Positions 16,294-24,793 are shown, counted from the first letter of the stretch. The stretch: DNA of 47,132 nucleotides from Streptomyces sp. Je 1-79 (GCF_025195125.1 NZ_JAMGSL010000023.1:1-47132); one strand, 5' to 3'. Notes: a model not told the origin generated them from the sequence alone. Translations and numbers: made by a program.

Positions 16294-17571
16294 ATGGACG
16301 TCATCTCCGTCATCCGCACCAAGCGGGACAAGGGCGAGCTGAGCCCGGAGCAGATCGACTGGGTCATCGACGCCTACACCCGCGGTGTGGTCGCAGACGA
16401 GCAGATGTCCGCCCTGGCCATGGCCATCCTGCTCAACGGCATGAACCGCGCGGAGATCGCCCGCTGGACCGCCGCGATGATCGCGAGCGGCGAGCGCATG
16501 GACTTCTCCTCGCTCTCCCGCCCCACCTCCGACAAGCACTCCACCGGCGGTGTCGGCGACAAGATCACCCTCCCGCTCGCCCCGCTCGTCGCCGCCTGCG
16601 GCGCGGCCGTCCCGCAGCTCTCGGGCCGGGGCCTCGGCCACACCGGCGGCACGCTCGACAAGCTGGAGTCGATCCCCGGCTGGCGCGCGCTGCTCTCCAA
16701 CGAGGAGATGCTGAACGTCCTGGACACGACCGGCGCGGTGATCTGCGCGGCGGGCGACGGCCTGGCGCCCGCGGACAAGAAGCTCTACGCGCTGCGCGAC
16801 GTCACCGGCACGGTGGAGGCGATCCCGCTGATCGCCTCCTCGATCATGTCGAAGAAGATCGCCGAGGGCACGGGTTCGCTGGTCCTGGACGTGAAGGTCG
16901 GCTCCGGCGCCTTCATGAAGAACCTCGCGGACGCGCAGGAGCTGGCCCACACGATGGTCGGCCTGGGCACGGACAGCGGCGTGAAGACGGTCGCACTGCT
17001 CACCGACATGTCGACCCCGCTCGGCCTGACCGCCGGCAACGCCCTGGAGGTCCGCGAGTCGGTCGAGGTCCTGGCGGGCGGCGGCCCGGCGGACGTCGTC
17101 GAGCTGACGATCGCGCTGGCGCGCGAGATGCTCGACGCGGCCGGTATCAAGGACGCGGACCCGGCGAAGGCGCTGGCGGACGGTACGGCGATGGACGTCT
17201 GGCGCCGCATGATCGCGGCCCAGGGCGGCGACCCGGACGCGACCCTGCCGGTCGCCCGCGAGCAGCACGTCGTGACGGCCTCTTCCTCGGGAGTCCTGAC
17301 CCGCCTCGACGCGTACGACATCGGCATCGCCGCCTGGCGGCTCGGCGCGGGCCGCGCCCGCAAGGAGGACCCGGTGCAGGCGGGCGCGGGCGTCGAGCTC
17401 CACGCGAAGCCGGGCGACACGGTCACGGCGGGCCAGCCGCTGCTGACCCTCCACACGGACACCCCGGAGAAGTTCGACTACGCCCTGAAGTCCCTGGACG
17501 CCTCCTGGGACATCGCGCCCGAGGGCACGGCGTTCACCCCGAACCCGATCGTCCTGGACCGCATCGCCTGA
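16294..17571 (+). CDS. deoA: Thymidine phosphorylase
   Basis: The 425-residue enzyme phosphorolyses thymidine/deoxyuridine to base and 2-deoxyribose-1-phosphate. Family features are the N-terminal helical domain (VISVIRTKRDKGELS), the phosphate-binding DKHSTGGVGDKITLPLAP segment with SGRGLGHTGGTLDKLE, the IASSIMSKK loop, and the C-terminal domain with GIAAWRLGAGRARKEDPV. ATG 16294 lies seven bases after GAAAGAGG; the upstream in-frame ATG at 16270 falls inside the operator and is rejected. It is transcribed alone between two terminators, under its own copy of the regulon palindrome. Confidence 0.95.
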   Translation: MDVISVIRTKRDKGELSPEQIDWVIDAYTRGVVADEQMSALAMAILLNGMNRAEIARWTAAMIASGERMDFSSLSRPTSDKHSTGGVGDKITLPLAPLVAACGAAVPQLSGRGLGHTGGTLDKLESIPGWRALLSNEEMLNVLDTTGAVICAAGDGLAPADKKLYALRDVTGTVEAIPLIASSIMSKKIAEGTGSLVLDVKVGSGAFMKNLADAQELAHTMVGLGTDSGVKTVALLTDMSTPLGLTAGNALEVRESVEVLAGGGPADVVELTIALAREMLDAAGIKDADPAKALADGTAMDVWRRMIAAQGGDPDATLPVAREQHVVTASSSGVLTRLDAYDIGIAAWRLGAGRARKEDPVQAGAGVELHAKPGDTVTAGQPLLTLHTDTPEKFDYALKSLDASWDIAPEGTAFTPNPIVLDRIA

Positions 17572-17598
17572 GGACTATGCCCCTAACACATTCCGGGT

Positions 17599-17632
17599 GA
17601 ACGGGACCGGTGGACCGCCACCGGTCCCGTTC
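17599..17632. terminator. Terminator after deoA
   Basis: A perfect 15-bp stem (GAACGGGACCGGTGG and its complement) with loop ACCG lies 27 bases behind the deoA stop. Confidence 0.85.
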
Positions 17633-17672
17633 GGCATGCTGGGATCGGTGACGACCGACTGAGGAGCACACC

Positions 17673-18248
17673 ATGGGCGCACTCGCCGTCGAGCCCGGGC
17701 AGGGCTGGGACGACCTCGTCCGTCTCTGGCACGAGATGGACTGGCCCGAGGGCTGCAAGGTGGAGATCATCGAGGGGATCATCACCGTGGCGCCTTCGCC
17801 CGCCAACCAGCACAACGGCATCGCCAACAAGCTCCAGCGTCGGCTGTATCAGGCGATTCCCGAGGATTGGGGCGTTTACCAGACTCAGGCGGTCGCCATC
17901 CCGACGCGCTCGGGGATGTACATTCCAGACCTGTTGGTGACCCCCGAAGTGGCTCTCGACGAACCTGGCCACTACATCCCGGCTACGGCAGCCGAACTCG
18001 TTGTCGAGATCACGTCGCAGTCGAACGCCAACCATGACCGCATCAGTAAAGCGGCGGGATACGCCACGGCAGGCGTGCCGCTGTATCTGCTCATCGATCG
18101 GTGGGCACCAGGTGGCCCGACGGTGACCCTGTTCGGCGAACCGCGGAGCGACGTCTACCGGGTGCTGCGCGCCGTGAAGTTCGGCGAGGAGATCCACCTC
18201 CCCGCCCCCTTCGACCTGACGATCGACACCGGCACGTTCCCGATCTAG
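17673..18248 (+). CDS. Uma2-family (DUF820) putative restriction-fold endonuclease
   Basis: The 191-residue protein belongs to the Uma2 family, which has a PD-(D/E)XK-like fold. Visible are the N-terminal RLWHEMDWPEGCKVEIIEGIITVAPSP, then IPDLLVTPE and AELVVEITSQSN, which carry the acidic active-site residues. LLIDRWAPGG is the last core strand. GAGGAG precedes the ATG. These proteins occur in many copies in Streptomyces genomes; no target or physiological role is established here. Its codon use in the middle (GTT, TTG, GCA) is slightly less GC-rich than that of neighbours. Confidence 0.85.
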   Translation: MGALAVEPGQGWDDLVRLWHEMDWPEGCKVEIIEGIITVAPSPANQHNGIANKLQRRLYQAIPEDWGVYQTQAVAIPTRSGMYIPDLLVTPEVALDEPGHYIPATAAELVVEITSQSNANHDRISKAAGYATAGVPLYLLIDRWAPGGPTVTLFGEPRSDVYRVLRAVKFGEEIHLPAPFDLTIDTGTFPI

Positions 18249-18268
18249 GCGCCCCCTGCGGGGCTCCG

Positions 18269-18574
18269 ATGAGTTCCGCCCGCGGCGCGGGTCTTCCTGG
18301 TGTGGACACCAGTCAACCGCTCGTACTGACCCTCGCCCCCCGCGCCACCCCCGAGGAGGTCGCCCGGCTGTGCGCCCTGCTCGAAGGGGCGCCGCCCGCC
18401 GACGTGATCTGCGACGTCGGCGGGCTGGCGCACGCCGATCTCGCCGCCGTCGACGCCCTCGCCCGTCTGCGGCTCACCGCCGGGCGGGCCGGGCATCGGT
18501 TGCGGTTCGAGGGCGCCGGCCGTGAGCTGCGGCTGCTCCTCGGCCTGGTCGGGCTCGCCGACCTCCTCGTCTGA
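18269..18574 (+). CDS. Small STAS-domain protein
   Basis: The predicted protein of about 101 residues has a STAS/anti-anti-sigma-like fold: PLVLTLAPRATPEEVARLCALL, then DVICDVGGLAHADLAAVDALARLRLTAGRAGHRLRFEGA and a C-terminal helix LRLLLGLVGLADLLV. In SpoIIAA-like proteins a Ser or Thr follows the DxSG-type loop; here the loop is AHADL, so a phosphorylatable residue is not evident. GTG 18302 is an alternative start that would drop 11 residues. Its stop codon directly abuts the stop of the convergent sigma gene. Confidence 0.65.
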   Translation: MSSARGAGLPGVDTSQPLVLTLAPRATPEEVARLCALLEGAPPADVICDVGGLAHADLAAVDALARLRLTAGRAGHRLRFEGAGRELRLLLGLVGLADLLV

Positions 18575-19549
18575 CTACGCCTCCAGGCGCTCCGGAAGGT
18601 CGAACAGCGGGAACCACCGCTTGGTGTCCAGGAAGAAGTCCATCCCGCCGACCTTGCCGTCCCGCATCTCCAGGACGATCAGGGCCCACGGGCTGTAACC
18701 GCCCTCCGGGTCCGGGTGGTAGTGCGCGAACGCCGGCGAACCGTTCGCCACGGTCGGCACCAGCTTCGAGCCCCGGCAGACGTCGCCGACCCCCAGCATC
18801 CAGCCCACGATGTCGTCGTGGCCGCGCAGCCACAGGTCGTACGGCGGCATGGACATCGTCGCGTCCTCGTGGAGGAGCGCGGTCAGCGCCTTCATGTCGT
18901 ACCCCTCGAAGGCCGCGACGTAGCGCTCCAGGAGCTCCTTCTGCTCCTCGTCCAGCGGGTCCGCGGGGTCCGAGGCCGCCGGCTCGTTCTCGGCGATCGT
19001 CGCGCGCGCCCGCTGGAGCGCGCTGTTGACCGAGGCGACCGAGGTGTCGAGCAGCTCGGCGACCTCGCCGGCCTTCCAGGCGAGCACCTCGCGCAGGATC
19101 AGCACGGCCCGCTGCTTCGGCGGCAGGTGCTGGAGGGCGGCGACGAACGCCAGCCGCACGGTCTCGCGGGACACCGCGGTCTCGGCCGGGTCGGCCACCG
19201 AGGGGAGCACCCGGCCGTCCGGGACCGGCTCCAGCCACGTGATCTCCGGCCGGGCGTTCAGCTGGGCCTGGGCGACGGGCGTCGCGGCCGTCAGGTCCAT
19301 CGGCCGGGCCCGCCTGTTCCCCGCGTTGAGCGAGTCCAGGCAGACGTTCGTCGCGATGCGGTAGAGCCAGGAGCGCAGACTGGAGCGCCCCTCGAAGGAG
19401 TCGAAGGAACGCCAGGCGCGGACCATCGTGTCCTGGACGGCGTCCTCGGCCTCGAAGGAGGATCCGAGCATCCGATAGCAGTAACCGGTCAGCTCTGTGC
19501 GGTACTTCTCCAGCTCGGAGTTCCGGTCCTCGGTCGCCAGGTCACTCAT
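18575..19549 (-). CDS. ECF sigma factor with C-terminal SnoaL-like domain (SigG/SigX5 type)
   Basis: The 324-residue protein has region 2 at about residues 15-85 (TELTGYCYRMLGSSFEAEDAVQDTMVRAWR) and region 4 at 145-205 (LPPKQRAVLILREVLAWKAGEVAELLDTSVASVNSALQRAR). A SnoaL/NTF2-like domain fills residues 215-324 (YVAAFEGYDMKALTALLHEDATMSMPP). Length and order match the actinobacterial sigma-70 group that includes M. tuberculosis SigG, in which the C-terminal domain is thought to replace an anti-sigma factor. ATG 19549 is preceded by GGGGTGG. No anti-sigma gene is adjacent. Confidence 0.88.
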   Translation of the reverse strand: MSDLATEDRNSELEKYRTELTGYCYRMLGSSFEAEDAVQDTMVRAWRSFDSFEGRSSLRSWLYRIATNVCLDSLNAGNRRARPMDLTAATPVAQAQLNARPEITWLEPVPDGRVLPSVADPAETAVSRETVRLAFVAALQHLPPKQRAVLILREVLAWKAGEVAELLDTSVASVNSALQRARATIAENEPAASDPADPLDEEQKELLERYVAAFEGYDMKALTALLHEDATMSMPPYDLWLRGHDDIVGWMLGVGDVCRGSKLVPTVANGSPAFAHYHPDPEGGYSPWALIVLEMRDGKVGGMDFFLDTKRWFPLFDLPERLEA

Positions 19550-19567
19550 GCAGGTCCACCCCACTCG

Positions 19568-19602
19568 CCCCTCACCGGCACCGGTGCTGTGCCGATGAGG
19601 GG
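19568..19602. terminator. Stem-loop between the L,D-transpeptidase and sigma genes
   Basis: CCCCTC-ACC-GGCAC and GTGCC-GAT-GAGGGG form a two-part stem with small symmetric internal loop, between the stop of the L,D-transpeptidase gene (19632) and the sigma start (19549). It is probably a terminator for the former. Confidence 0.55.
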
Positions 19603-19631
19603 AAGCTACCGCAGCCCACTGACAACAGGGG

Positions 19632-20327
19632 TCAGGTTCCCGGCTTCCGTCCGTAGACGTACACGTCGTCGCCGTTCCTGAGCAGGTTCCAGTAGGCCTT
19701 GGCGTCGGCCGGACGCATGTTGACGCAGCCGCCGGAACCCGGCGGGTTCCACATGGACTTGGTGGTGGAGTGGAAGGCCTGGCCGCCGTCGAAGAACTGC
19801 GAGTACGGCATGGACACGTGGTAGATCGTCGACCAGTGGTTGATGTTGCGCCAGTAGATCTTCTTGGCGCCGGTGCGGGTCTCGGTGCCGTCCTTGCCCG
19901 TACGGACCGGTACCGGGCCGAACTTCAGCTTCGAGCCGTCCTGGATCCAGGACAGCTGCCGCGTCAGGTCGACGCAGGCGATCCGGCCCTTGTTGGTCGG
20001 ACACTTCCCGGCCTTGTTCGGGTTCTTGCCGGCCGCCTTCTGCTGCAGCATCGTGTCCATCGTCCGCCAGGTCAGCGGCCCCGCGTACCCCATGGTCGGG
20101 GTGATGCCGTGCGTGCGCTGGAACGACTGGATGGCCTTGCAGTCGGCGAGCGACTGCTTCCCGTCCGCCGTCCGCCCGAGGAACTTCTCCACCTGCTTCT
20201 GGTACGGCCCCGTCGTCACGTTGCACGACGCCGCCTGGGCCGTACCCGAGCCGAGGGCGACCGTCAGCGGCACCACCATCGAGGTGATGCCGAGGACGAT
20301 CCCCGCCCGCTTCTTTATCCCGTGCAT
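19632..20327 (-). CDS. Secreted L,D-transpeptidase (YkuD domain)
   Basis: The 231-residue exported enzyme has a signal peptide ending GTAQA near residue 32. A peptidoglycan-binding-like helical module follows at about 35-90 (FLGRTADGKQSLADCKAIQSF, then HGITPTMGYAGPLTW). The YkuD catalytic domain holds the conserved His of FHSTTKSMWNPPG and the active cysteine of GSGGCVNMRP. Such enzymes make 3-3 cross-links in the wall or attach proteins. Start options are ATG 20327, GTG 20333 and TTG 20336, all behind the same GGGGGAG. Confidence 0.85.
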   Translation of the reverse strand: MHGIKKRAGIVLGITSMVVPLTVALGSGTAQAASCNVTTGPYQKQVEKFLGRTADGKQSLADCKAIQSFQRTHGITPTMGYAGPLTWRTMDTMLQQKAAGKNPNKAGKCPTNKGRIACVDLTRQLSWIQDGSKLKFGPVPVRTGKDGTETRTGAKKIYWRNINHWSTIYHVSMPYSQFFDGGQAFHSTTKSMWNPPGSGGCVNMRPADAKAYWNLLRNGDDVYVYGRKPGT

Positions 20328-20405
20328 GATCACCAACTCCCCCTTGGGTCCTATGACTCATGACGAGCGGGGGAGCGTTCTGGTTGTAACGGATCGGGTA
20401 TCGAT

Positions 20406-21668
20406 TCAGTGCGCCGTACGGAGCTGGACCCGCCGTGCCTCGGCCCGCGCGCTGTGACTGCCGTACAGGGTGATCGACACGACGCCGAGGACCGCGACGA
20501 TGCCCAGGAGGACCGTGCCGGCCCAGCCGCCGGAGTGGAAGGCGATCGCGCCGAGCGTGCCGCCCACGCTGCTGCCGATGTAGTAGGCGGACTGATAGAG
20601 CGCCGAGGCCTGCGCGCGGCCGGTCTTCGCGGTCCGGCTCACCGAGGAGGAGGCGACCGCGTGCCCGGCGAAGAAGCCGGCCGTGATCAGGACCAGGCCG
20701 AGCAGGACGGCGGCGAGGGCGTCGGAGAGCGAGAGCAGCAGGCCTGCCGCGGTGGTGGAGACGGCCAGGTAGAGCGCCCCGCGCCGGCCGAGACGGCCGA
20801 CCAGCCTGCCCGCGGCGGCCGAGGAGGCCGTGCCGACCAGGTAGACCAGGAAGATCGAGCCGATGACGCCCTGGGGGAGCGAGAACGGGGCCTCGACCAG
20901 CCGGTAGCCGATCACGGTGTACACCGCGCCGAACACCGTCATGAACAGGGCGCCGATCGCGTACAGACGCATCAGGAGCGGATCGGCGAGGTGGCCGCGG
21001 ACCGTCGCCGCGAGCCGCTTCGGGTTGAGCGAACCCGGGGTGAAGTGGCGGGCCTTGGGGATGAGGACCCGGAAGGCGACCGCGCAGGCCACCGCCATCA
21101 GACCGACCGCGAGCAGTCCGGCGCGCCAGCCCCACATCTGGGCCACCCAGCCGGTGACGATCCGGCCGCTCATGCCGCCGATCGAGTTGCCCGCGACGAA
21201 CAGACCGATCGCGGCGACCAGCGCCTTGGGCCGCACCTCCTCGGCCAGGAACGCCATCGCCGAGGCCGGAAGCCCCGCGAGCGCCGCGCCCTGGACGGCG
21301 CGCAGGGCGACCAGCCACTCCAGGCTCGGGGCGAAGGGGACCAGCAGTCCGACGCCGACTGCGACGGCCAGCGAGACGGTCATCATCCGGCGTCGGCCGA
21401 AGCGCTCGGACAGGGCGCTCATCGGCAGGACGAGGAGGGCGAGGGCGCCCGTCGCGGCGGAGACCGTCCAGGAGGCGGCGGAGGCGCTCGCGCCGAACTC
21501 GGCGGAGATCGCGGGGAGGAGGGCCTGGGTGGAGTAGAGGAGCGCGAAGGCGGCGAGACCGGCGGCGAAGAGCGCGAAACTCATCCGGCGGTGACCGGGG
21601 GCTCCGGGGGCGAGGCGGGTGTCGGCGACCGTGCTGGTGGCGGCCGCCTTGGTACTGGCGGAAGGCAT
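20406..21668 (-). CDS. MFS transporter (YnfM-like)
   Basis: The 420-residue protein has twelve predicted membrane helices. The family loop between helices 2 and 3 reads LSERFGRRRMM, and a central cytoplasmic loop follows VLIPKARHF. It resembles the YnfM/arabinose-efflux group of drug/H+ antiporters. It is divergent from a LysR gene 62 bases away, and a LysR-type box lies in the shared promoter, so the LysR protein very likely controls it. The substrate is unknown. Confidence 0.88.
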   Translation of the reverse strand: MPSASTKAAATSTVADTRLAPGAPGHRRMSFALFAAGLAAFALLYSTQALLPAISAEFGASASAASWTVSAATGALALLVLPMSALSERFGRRRMMTVSLAVAVGVGLLVPFAPSLEWLVALRAVQGAALAGLPASAMAFLAEEVRPKALVAAIGLFVAGNSIGGMSGRIVTGWVAQMWGWRAGLLAVGLMAVACAVAFRVLIPKARHFTPGSLNPKRLAATVRGHLADPLLMRLYAIGALFMTVFGAVYTVIGYRLVEAPFSLPQGVIGSIFLVYLVGTASSAAAGRLVGRLGRRGALYLAVSTTAAGLLLSLSDALAAVLLGLVLITAGFFAGHAVASSSVSRTAKTGRAQASALYQSAYYIGSSVGGTLGAIAFHSGGWAGTVLLGIVAVLGVVSITLYGSHSARAEARRVQLRTAH

Positions 21669-21693
21669 GTCTCGAACGTAGGACGATTCGTTT

Positions 21694-21710
21694 CATGCGT
21701 CCAATGCATG
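21694..21710. promoter_or_regulatory. LysR-type operator in the MFS/LysR divergent promoter
   Basis: CATGC-GTCCAAT-GCATG is a 5-bp-arm inverted repeat that contains the T-N11-A pattern of LysR-type regulators. It lies in the 62-base space between the starts of the divergent mfs (21668) and lysR (21731) genes, where such a regulator would normally bind. Confidence 0.65.
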
Positions 21711-21730
21711 GAACTGCTGTAATCGTTCCT

Positions 21731-22684
21731 ATGGTGCATGAGTACAGGTCACAGGGTCGGCTGTCACCGAGTAGTTACGAAGAAGACATGGGGCTGCTGC
21801 TCGCGCCTCGGCTCGCGTACTTCGCGGCGGTGGCCCGGCACGAGCATGTGACCAGGGCGGCGGCCGAGATGGGCGTGCCGCAGTCGACGCTCTCGCGGGC
21901 GATGGTCCGGCTCGAACAGGACCTGGGGGTGGCCCTCTTCGCCCGCAAGGGCCGGACGGTCTCGCTCACCCCGGCCGGCCGGACGTTCCTCGGCTCCGCC
22001 GAGCGGGCGCTCGCGGAGGTGGAGCGGGCGGCCGACTCCGTACGGGCGGACGCGGACCCGACGGCGGGGCGGGTCGCGTTCGGCTTCCTCCACACGATGG
22101 GCTCCGAGACCGTGCCCGGGCTCATCCGCGCCTTCCGGGTGGACCATCCCAGGGTCCGCTTCACCCTCGTCCAGAACTACGGCGAGGCCATGATCGAGCG
22201 GCTGCGCGCCGGTGACCTGGACCTGTGTCTGACCTCGCCCGTCCCGGACGCCCCCGACCTCGTGGCCCGCCGGCTGGACGAACAGCGCCTGAGGCTCGTC
22301 GTCCCCGACGACCACCGGCTCGCCTCCCGCAAGCGGGTCCGGCTCGCGGAGGCGGCGGAGGAGACCTTCGTGACCCTGGAGCCCGGCTACGGGCTGCGGC
22401 GCATCACGGACGACCTGTGCGCCGAGGCGGGCTTCACGCCGCGCGTCGCCTTCGAGGGGGAGGAGGCGGAGACCCTGCGCGGCCTGGTCGCGGCGGGGCT
22501 CGGCGTCGCCCTGCTGCCGCCGCCCGCGGTGCCGCGGCCCGGCGTCGTCGAGCTCACGGTGACGGCGCCGCGCGCGGTCCGCGAGATCGGTGTGGCCTGG
22601 CTCGACGGCCACCCGGACACGGCCCCGGTCGCGGCCTTCAAGAAGTTCCTCCTGAGCAAGCGCGGCACCCTCCTCCCCGACTAG
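21731..22684 (+). CDS. LysR-family transcriptional regulator
   Basis: The 317-residue regulator has the HTH at about residues 20-75 (LAYFAAVARHEHVTRAAAEM then VPQSTLSRAMVRLEQDLGVALFARKGR) and a substrate-binding-like effector domain to the end. An N-terminal extension of some 17 residues precedes the usual start; ATG 21731 is the best start codon for it. It is divergent from the MFS transporter gene with an inverted repeat in between, the standard autoregulated arrangement. Confidence 0.88.
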   Translation: MVHEYRSQGRLSPSSYEEDMGLLLAPRLAYFAAVARHEHVTRAAAEMGVPQSTLSRAMVRLEQDLGVALFARKGRTVSLTPAGRTFLGSAERALAEVERAADSVRADADPTAGRVAFGFLHTMGSETVPGLIRAFRVDHPRVRFTLVQNYGEAMIERLRAGDLDLCLTSPVPDAPDLVARRLDEQRLRLVVPDDHRLASRKRVRLAEAAEETFVTLEPGYGLRRITDDLCAEAGFTPRVAFEGEEAETLRGLVAAGLGVALLPPPAVPRPGVVELTVTAPRAVREIGVAWLDGHPDTAPVAAFKKFLLSKRGTLLPD

Positions 22685-22721
22685 GCCCTGTCGTCGAAAT
22701 GGCCCAGGGCGCGCCGCCGCC

Positions 22722-23498
22722 CTACCGGCGCGGTGTGCCGCCGAAGCCCGCCGCCAGGGGCATCCGCAGTCCCAGCGGCGGCGGGGCCGCCAGCGCGTCC
22801 GCGACCGGGCGGGCGTAGGCGCGGGCGAAGAGGGAGCCGAGGACGAAGTCCGCCGCCAGGGCGTGGACTTCGTCGCGGTACTGGCGCAGTGCGTGGCCGT
22901 CCGAGTGGACCTCGAAGCGGCAGGTGTCGCGGTTGGTCTTCTTCGCCCGCTCCGCCAGCCGGTAGGACAGCTCAGGGTCCGTCCTGGAGTCGTTCGTGCC
23001 GTGCACGACCAGGATCCGGCGCCCCACCAACTGCCGTACCGGCTCCGGCTCCGCCGCCACGTCGTCCTCCGGCAGCCACGGCGCGAGCGCCAGCACCACG
23101 TCGACCGCCGGGTGCCCGGCCGCCCGCAGTGCCGCCCGCGCGCCCATCCCGTGTCCGGCCAGGCAGACCGGGACGTCGCCGTAGCGCCGTACCGCCTCCG
23201 CCACCGCCCAGGACGCGTCCGAGGCCAACTGCGAGTCCGTACCGTTCCAGCCGCGCCCCCGGTAGCGCACCACGTGCGCCACAAGGCCCTCCCCGCGCCC
23301 CGCCCTGACCAGCCGCCGGCCCAGCGGCAGCAGCGCCGCGTGCGCCCTGGCCGAGGCGCCCCGGGCGGACGCCACCTCCCCGTCCGGGAGGAGCAGGACC
23401 ACACCGCCCACCGCGCTACCGGGGTGCGATGCGCCGACGGGCCGTCCGAGCCGGGGTGTCCGGCTGCCGGCAGTCCCTACGAGTGCGGAGTGCGCCAT
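22722..23498 (-). CDS. Alpha/beta-hydrolase-fold protein with altered nucleophile elbow
   Basis: The 258-residue protein has the alpha/beta-hydrolase outline. It has GGVVLLLPDGEVAS, and the nucleophile elbow reads AGHGMGARAA. VLALAPWLPEDD and ILVVHGTNDSRTDP (acidic residue loop) follow, then the histidine of HSDGHALRQY. In active members the elbow is GxSxG, or has Asp/Cys in the middle; here the position is Gly, so conventional hydrolysis would not be possible. It stands between lysR and add on the opposite strand. Function unknown. Confidence 0.75.
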   Translation of the reverse strand: MAHSALVGTAGSRTPRLGRPVGASHPGSAVGGVVLLLPDGEVASARGASARAHAALLPLGRRLVRAGRGEGLVAHVVRYRGRGWNGTDSQLASDASWAVAEAVRRYGDVPVCLAGHGMGARAALRAAGHPAVDVVLALAPWLPEDDVAAEPEPVRQLVGRRILVVHGTNDSRTDPELSYRLAERAKKTNRDTCRFEVHSDGHALRQYRDEVHALAADFVLGSLFARAYARPVADALAAPPPLGLRMPLAAGFGGTPRR

Positions 23499-23570
23499 GG
23501 CAGAACAGTCTCAGAAGCCGAGGTGTACGCCATCCGTACGCGCGGTCACTGTTACGTATCGACGAGCGAG

Positions 23571-23607
23571 TTGAGGAGGGGCGCTCTACGCGCGTAGGGG
23601 CTAGAGT
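23571..23607 (+). promoter_or_regulatory. Promoter region of add
   Basis: A -35-like TTGAGG (23571-23576) is followed after 18 bases by TAGGGG (23595-23600), with the regulon palindrome filling the spacer. A second -10-like TAGAGT (23602-23607) ends six bases before the ATG. There is no ribosome binding site before the ATG at 23614, which suggests a leaderless or nearly leaderless mRNA. Confidence 0.45.
23586..23597. promoter_or_regulatory. Nucleoside-regulon operator 4 (before add)
   Basis: A perfect CTACGCGCGTAG palindrome stands 16 bases before the add ATG, between the likely -35 and -10 elements, the classic position for a repressor. Confidence 0.8.
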
Positions 23608-23613
23608 GCGGAA

Positions 23614-24768
23614 ATGACGAGCCAGACCTCCAACGTCCCCACCGCGGACCAGATCCGCCGCGCCCCGAAGGTGCTCCTCCACGACCACCTCGACGGCGGA
23701 CTGCGCCCCGGCACGATCATCGAACTCGCCCTCGCGCAGGGCTACACCAACCTTCCCGAGACCGAGCCCGACAAGCTCGGCATCTGGTTCCGCGAGGCCG
23801 CCGACTCGGGCTCCCTGGAGCGCTATCTGGAGACCTTCGCGCACACGTGCGCCGTCATGCAGACCCGCGAGGCCCTCGTCCGGGTCGCCGCCGAGTGCGC
23901 GGTGGACCTCGCGGAGGACGGTGTCGTCTACGCGGAGGTGCGCTACGCCCCCGAGCAGCACCTGGAGGCCGGGCTCACCCTGGAGGAGGTCGTCGAGGCC
24001 GTCAACGAGGGCTTCCGCGAGGGCGAGCGCCAGGCCAGGGCGGACGGTCACCGCATCCGGGTCGGCGCGCTGCTGACCGCCATGCGGCACGCCGCCCGCG
24101 CCCTGGAGATCGCCGAACTCGCCAACCGCTACCGCGACTCCGGCGTCGTCGGCTTCGACATCGCGGGCGCCGAGGCCGGCTACCCGCCCACCCGCCACCT
24201 CGACGCCTTCGAGTACCTCAAGCGGGAGAACAACCACTTCACGATCCACGCCGGCGAGGCCTTCGGGCTGCCGTCCATCTGGCAGGCCCTGCAGTGGTGC
24301 GGCGCCGACCGGCTCGGGCACGGTGTCCGCATCATCGACGACATCGAGGTCGCCGACGACGGCTCGGTGCGCCTCGGCCGGCTCGCCGCGTACGTCAGGG
24401 ACAAGCGCATCCCGCTGGAGATGTGCCCGACGTCGAACCTCCAGACCGGCGCGGCGGACTCGATCGCGGAGCACCCCATCGGCCTGCTCCGCCGGCTGCA
24501 TTTCCGTGCCACCGTCAACACCGACAACCGGCTGATGAGCGGTACGAGCATGAGTCGGGAATTCGAGCAGCTGGTCGAGGCCTTCGGTTACACGCTCGAT
24601 GACATGGCATGGTTCACGGTCAATGCGATGAAATCAGCGTTCATTCCTTTCGATGAACGTCTCGCCATGATCAATGACGTCATCAAGCCCGGATATGCCG
24701 AGCTGAAGTCCGAATGGCTGTTCCAGCAGACCGCCACGACCAGCGAGTCTTCTCCCCAGGCGGGCTGA
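23614..24768 (+). CDS. add: Adenosine deaminase
   Basis: The 384-residue TIM-barrel enzyme deaminates adenosine and deoxyadenosine to inosine and deoxyinosine. Zinc ligands and catalytic residues are visible: H23 and H25 in LLHDHLDGG, H212 and Glu215 in TIHAGEAFG, the His of RLGHGVRI and D304 of VNTDNRLMSG (Asn replaces the second Asp of the common NTDDP, as in other actinobacterial forms). The C-terminal codons after 24580 (GCATGG, AATGCG, AAATCA) are less GC-rich than the rest. It is monocistronic under its own regulon operator and ends at a terminator. Confidence 0.95.
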   Translation: MTSQTSNVPTADQIRRAPKVLLHDHLDGGLRPGTIIELALAQGYTNLPETEPDKLGIWFREAADSGSLERYLETFAHTCAVMQTREALVRVAAECAVDLAEDGVVYAEVRYAPEQHLEAGLTLEEVVEAVNEGFREGERQARADGHRIRVGALLTAMRHAARALEIAELANRYRDSGVVGFDIAGAEAGYPPTRHLDAFEYLKRENNHFTIHAGEAFGLPSIWQALQWCGADRLGHGVRIIDDIEVADDGSVRLGRLAAYVRDKRIPLEMCPTSNLQTGAADSIAEHPIGLLRRLHFRATVNTDNRLMSGTSMSREFEQLVEAFGYTLDDMAWFTVNAMKSAFIPFDERLAMINDVIKPGYAELKSEWLFQQTATTSESSPQAG

Positions 24769-24793
24769 GGGAGGGCTTCGGAAATAGGAACAG

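Noticed and set aside
17673..18248. Uma2 gene as part of a restriction or toxin-antitoxin module
   Set aside because: No methylase, specificity subunit or antitoxin is adjacent; neighbours are a STAS protein and deoA separated by a terminator.
23536..23547. Second operator copy before add (TACGCGCGGT)
   Set aside because: Only the left half matches and it lies at the start of the opposite gene; not symmetrical enough to claim.
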